Below, one piece after another: positions 34,664 to 36,840 of a stretch of 36,840 bases of DNA. The stretch is from an uncultured Bacteroidota bacterium. Lineage in GTDB: Bacteria; Bacteroidota; Bacteroidia; Chitinophagales; Chitinophagaceae. The stretch lies in NCBI GenBank assembly GCA_903835005.1, contig CAILLK010000045.1, positions 1 to 36,840 of the forward strand, given 5' to 3'. The first letter of the stretch is position 1. The number at the start of each line of letters is the position of its first letter. The notes beneath the pieces were generated by a model, which was not told the DNA's origin, made no database searches, and worked only from the letters and a program-made list of their open reading frames with translations. The position numbers and the translations under genes were made by a program.

Positions 34664-35368
34664 ATGAGCAACTCAAACTCAGACAATCTATTCAATGGCT
34701 TAATTGGTAAAGCCTTAAATGAAGGTATCAATTCCACCAACGAAAAAAACAATTCTGCCGCCATTCGCTTATTCCTTGCTGTAGCTGGAATATTATTGTT
34801 TGTAGGAGCGGAAGCGGTAAAAATAGTCTACAGGAAGAATTTCGGTATCAAGGGCATTAATATGTTCCGGCTAATAATCTGCTTTCTTTGCTTCTTAGGG
34901 ATTGGCATATTATGTATCTCTGTTGGTCTTAGTGGCGAAATGGAGAATAAAGGCTATTGGTTTACTGATAGTTCCTTTGTTGTTTGTGGAGCCGCTTATG
35001 TGATCCTGTCATTTTATCTTCTCCGAAAGGGAATTTTGGAGCGCATAAAAGCTACCAGAAATCAGGTATATACTGAGTTTACCGGAGAGCCTGATTTATT
35101 GAATTTTCTTAAAGAATATGGCTGGAGCAGGAACAAAATACAGTATCTGGCAGAGCCAGGTTATACCTTAATCTTAGGAATAGTTTTAGCGGCCTACAAT
35201 CCATTAGCAGCGATTCCGGTTGTATTTTGCGCTATATCTGTTTGGGCACATGCTGTTTTAGAATTCGTCTTTTTACAAAACCCATTCCAACCTAATATCC
35301 AACCGCAACAACAATTTGAACAACCCCAACAAGCTGTAAAACCCAACAGGGTTAATACTGATTTTTAG
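34664..35368 (+). CDS. Multi-pass membrane protein of the transfer operon
   Basis: A 234-aa protein with about five transmembrane segments (around 31-53, 67-89, 102-120 and two between 167 and 205) and a Gln/Pro-rich cytoplasmic tail (QPQQQFEQPQQA). The ATG at 34664 is chosen because upstream in-frame starts overlap the coupling-protein gene in another frame. The gene begins 31 bp after the coupling-protein stop. A role in anchoring the soluble coupling ATPase is plausible but unproved; no family is recognised. Confidence 0.75.
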   Translation: MSNSNSDNLFNGLIGKALNEGINSTNEKNNSAAIRLFLAVAGILLFVGAEAVKIVYRKNFGIKGINMFRLIICFLCFLGIGILCISVGLSGEMENKGYWFTDSSFVVCGAAYVILSFYLLRKGILERIKATRNQVYTEFTGEPDLLNFLKEYGWSRNKIQYLAEPGYTLILGIVLAAYNPLAAIPVVFCAISVWAHAVLEFVFLQNPFQPNIQPQQQFEQPQQAVKPNRVNTDF

Positions 35369-35431
35369 TTTATTCTTTATTCTGAAATTATTTTCTACTT
35401 TTATTCATTTAATATAATAAAAATTCAAAAA

Positions 35432-35794
35432 ATGGAAGGCGTAGCTATCCAAGAATTACCAACAAATTGGCAAAATATAATGCGAGATTCCTTTACATCT
35501 CAGTGGAAATCAATATCTAATGTAGATATTTCATCTCACAATCTAAATACTATTTCTTCCAATTTCAACCTCATTGGAATTGAACAAACCATTGAGGCCC
35601 AGATAAACAAAAGCACTCAAAACAAAGATATAGAAAAACATACCCAAATAATAAATTTGGAACGTCTTGCTAAATTATTTGCAATTATTTTATATGAAAC
35701 TTCATCCGAAGGGAAAGAGATAACCGTTAAGACAATTTCTGATGCCAAAATTTTATTAAAAAATGATCCAAGTTCAATTCCTTTTCCTTGTTAA
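35432..35794 (+). CDS. Hypothetical soluble protein
   Basis: A 120-aa protein without signal or membrane segments. It is rich in Asn/Ser/Ile and predicted helical near the C-terminus (INLERLAKLFAIILYET). It is AT-rich and has no recognised family. It overlaps or abuts the following membrane-protein gene (35806), so both may form a small module in the transfer operon. Confidence 0.6.
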   Translation: MEGVAIQELPTNWQNIMRDSFTSQWKSISNVDISSHNLNTISSNFNLIGIEQTIEAQINKSTQNKDIEKHTQIINLERLAKLFAIILYETSSEGKEITVKTISDAKILLKNDPSSIPFPC

Positions 35795-35805
35795 AATACA
35801 ATGTC

Positions 35806-36339
35806 ATGCCAGACGAAGAAGCAGAACTCGAAGCACTAAATAATACTAAAGAAAACAAAAGATTGAATAGACTAAAATCAATAGATATAACTATTGATTC
35901 ATTGAAGCAGTATATTGCGCTTTCTACAGTTTCAATTGTGGCTCTATTTGCTTTTTATAATGGCAATGGTAAAAATGGCAATCAGATATGGTTTCTTATA
36001 TCTATTACAGCATTTATGCTTTGTGCGATTTTTAGTGTTTGGAACATGAATATTTTTATCAATAAGCTGCATTTTAATAAAATAAACGTTAGAGAAAACT
36101 ATGTAAGAAGAAACAACTGGATTCCAATATTTTTTTTCTTGGCAGGAATAATTTCTTCTGGAATTTTCCTATTTGGTACGTTATTAAATGGCGAAAAGTA
36201 TAAAGCTGATGATTCAAGAATTTTGTTAAAATTTGAAAAGAGTTCTATAGAGATTGGAAAGGGAGTAAAAGCAAAAATTAAAATTGAGAATGACACAATG
36301 TATCAGGAGAGTATTGTTACCATTGATAAGGAAGAATAA
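35806..36339 (+). CDS. Three-helix membrane protein
   Basis: A 177-aa protein from the ATG at 35806 (an in-frame TTG at 35788 is less likely). It has a charged N-terminal segment, then three hydrophobic helices (YIALSTVSIVALFAF, WFLISITAFMLCAIFSV and WIPIFFFLAGIISSGIFLFG) and a ~50-residue C-terminal tail rich in Lys and Glu. The previous gene ends 11 bp upstream. Possible partner of the 120-aa protein; function unknown. Confidence 0.65.
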   Translation: MPDEEAELEALNNTKENKRLNRLKSIDITIDSLKQYIALSTVSIVALFAFYNGNGKNGNQIWFLISITAFMLCAIFSVWNMNIFINKLHFNKINVRENYVRRNNWIPIFFFLAGIISSGIFLFGTLLNGEKYKADDSRILLKFEKSSIEIGKGVKAKIKIENDTMYQESIVTIDKEE

Positions 36340-36365
36340 TCTACAATAAATAGCTAAATATTAAT

Positions 36366-36512
36366 TCATTTGTTTTCTCCTTCAATGTCTTCATACAAAT
36401 GTCTCTGCTCATTTTTATCGATAATTTCTTTCCTGGCTATGAGCGGATTGAAATTGTAAACCTTCTTTCCAAGAATGGAAAGAGGCTGTTTCTCTGATTG
36501 TTCTATTTGCAT
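36366..36512 (-). CDS. Small protein downstream of alpA-like gene
   Basis: A 48-aa protein (MQIEQSEKQPLSILGKKVYN, ending DIEGENK). The gene begins 10 bp downstream of the AlpA-like stop codon and is probably co-transcribed with it. It is hydrophilic and may be a small regulator or remnant. No family is recognised. Confidence 0.55.
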   Translation of the reverse strand: MQIEQSEKQPLSILGKKVYNFNPLIARKEIIDKNEQRHLYEDIEGENK

Positions 36513-36522
36513 AATTCCCCCA

Positions 36523-36699
36523 TTATTGATTTATGCTTTTTTGTTCTGTTTGTGATTTAGAAATTCTCTCCTGTATCCAGTTCTGTATATCACTTTCCAG
36601 CCACCCTACTGATTTTAATCCTAACGAAATTTGAGCCGGAAAACTTTTTCCGGCCATCATTTTATAGATTGTACTTCTCGCAAGGCCCGTGTTTATCAT
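36523..36699 (-). CDS. alpA: AlpA-family regulator, apparently 5'-truncated
   Basis: The 58 codons from ATG 36699 encode the core of an AlpA-type HTH: GLARSTIYKMMAGKSFPAQI, then SLGLKSVGWLESDIQNWIQE. AlpA proteins normally start about 10-15 residues earlier. The upstream frame still reads LEICGWSVGYM, which aligns with the expected N-terminal strand, but then meets a TGA with no ATG. The start of an IS-like sequence lies at that point. AlpA proteins activate integrase or excision genes, so loss of the 5' end may silence excision. Internal initiation at 36699 would leave a shortened protein. Confidence 0.7.
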   Translation of the reverse strand: MINTGLARSTIYKMMAGKSFPAQISLGLKSVGWLESDIQNWIQERISKSQTEQKSINQ

Positions 36700-36721
36700 G
36701 TATCCGACCGACCAACCACAT

Positions 36722-36840
36722 ATTTCTAATGGCGAATGCCATCAGTAATTTTGCTGGTTAAAAAAGAGCATGACGTCAGACAAAACAAAACATCGGCATC
36801 AGATGTTGTCGATGATTGAAGACTGGAAGCGGAGCGGACA
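36722..36840 (+). mobile_element. Left end of a probable IS66-type insertion sequence
   Basis: AlpA homology stops near 36722-36727. A small palindrome ATGGC-GAAT-GCCAT (36729-36742) follows, then a plus-strand transposase-accessory gene start. The right part of the element is outside the window, so no terminal inverted repeats or target duplication can be verified. Confidence 0.5.
36770..36840 (+). CDS. IS66-type accessory protein TnpA, partial
   Basis: The frame from ATG 36770 stays open to the right edge. HQMLSMIEDWKRSG resembles the start of the IS66 accessory TnpA proteins of Bacteroidota, in which a Ser-Met-Ile-x-x-Trp helix precedes a DNA-binding region. Only 23 codons are visible, so the family assignment is tentative. 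Confidence 0.55.
   Translation, partial: MTSDKTKHRHQMLSMIEDWKRSG

Noticed and set aside
1..36840. CRISPR arrays, tRNA or rRNA genes
   Set aside because: I scanned by eye for regularly spaced repeats with unique spacers and for tRNA cloverleaf ends and saw none; the repeats found are 10-17 bp units or large imperfect duplications.

Overview
The window looks like chromosomal or accessory DNA of a member of the Bacteroidota, probably of the Chitinophagales/Sphingobacteriales type. Three observations support this. Two large secreted proteins end in type IX secretion (por) sorting domains. At least one promoter matches the Bacteroidota consensus TTTG-N19-TAnnTTTG exactly. Most genes have A-rich leaders rather than Shine-Dalgarno sites.

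Layout: (1) 1-5.1 kb: the 5' part of a very large secreted NHL-repeat/Ig-like-repeat protein (minus strand, running off the left edge), a carboxypeptidase-regulatory-like surface protein, and a HEPN/nucleotidyltransferase (HepT/MntA-like) pair. (2) 5.5-6.3 kb: a two-gene operon of a small winged-HTH protein and an internally duplicated protein. (3) 6.4-13.3 kb: two minus-strand T9SS cargo proteins (1774 and 514 aa), probably co-transcribed, ending at a strong bidirectional terminator. (4) 13.4-17.5 kb: a membrane-protein pseudogene, an XRE regulator, a repeat- and hairpin-rich non-coding block, and a plasmid-type set (71-aa protein, SSB, DUF932 protein). (5) 17.7-25.3 kb: a visibly AT-richer cargo block holding a 1455-aa P-loop NTPase with two membrane helices inside its ATPase domain, an ankyrin-repeat protein on the opposite strand, and an SbnA/SbnB pair that should make L-2,3-diaminopropionate. 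(6) 25.3-36.3 kb: conjugation/mobilisation genes: a MobF (TrwC/TraI-like) relaxase-helicase with a small overlapping partner, an elaborate candidate oriT/operator, a solitary PemK/MazF toxin, small plasmid-type proteins with a possible attenuator, a poly-Thr lipoprotein, a soluble VirD4/TraD-like coupling ATPase and small membrane proteins. (7) 36.4-36.8 kb: an AlpA-type regulator whose 5' end is cut by what looks like the left end of an IS66-type insertion sequence.

The relaxase, coupling protein, SSB, DUF932, HTH/XRE/AlpA regulators and IS together indicate an integrative or plasmid-like mobilisable element. No VirB4 or other mating-pore genes lie in the window. The AT-rich block is best read as cargo (possible defence NTPase plus a small metabolic operon). 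The most unusual items are the membrane-split NTPase with its ankyrin neighbour, the orphan SbnAB pair, the nested-repeat candidate oriT at 29672-29742, the competing hairpins at 30871-30903 and a T-rich non-coding tract at about 31.4-31.65 kb. No tRNA, rRNA or CRISPR array was recognised.
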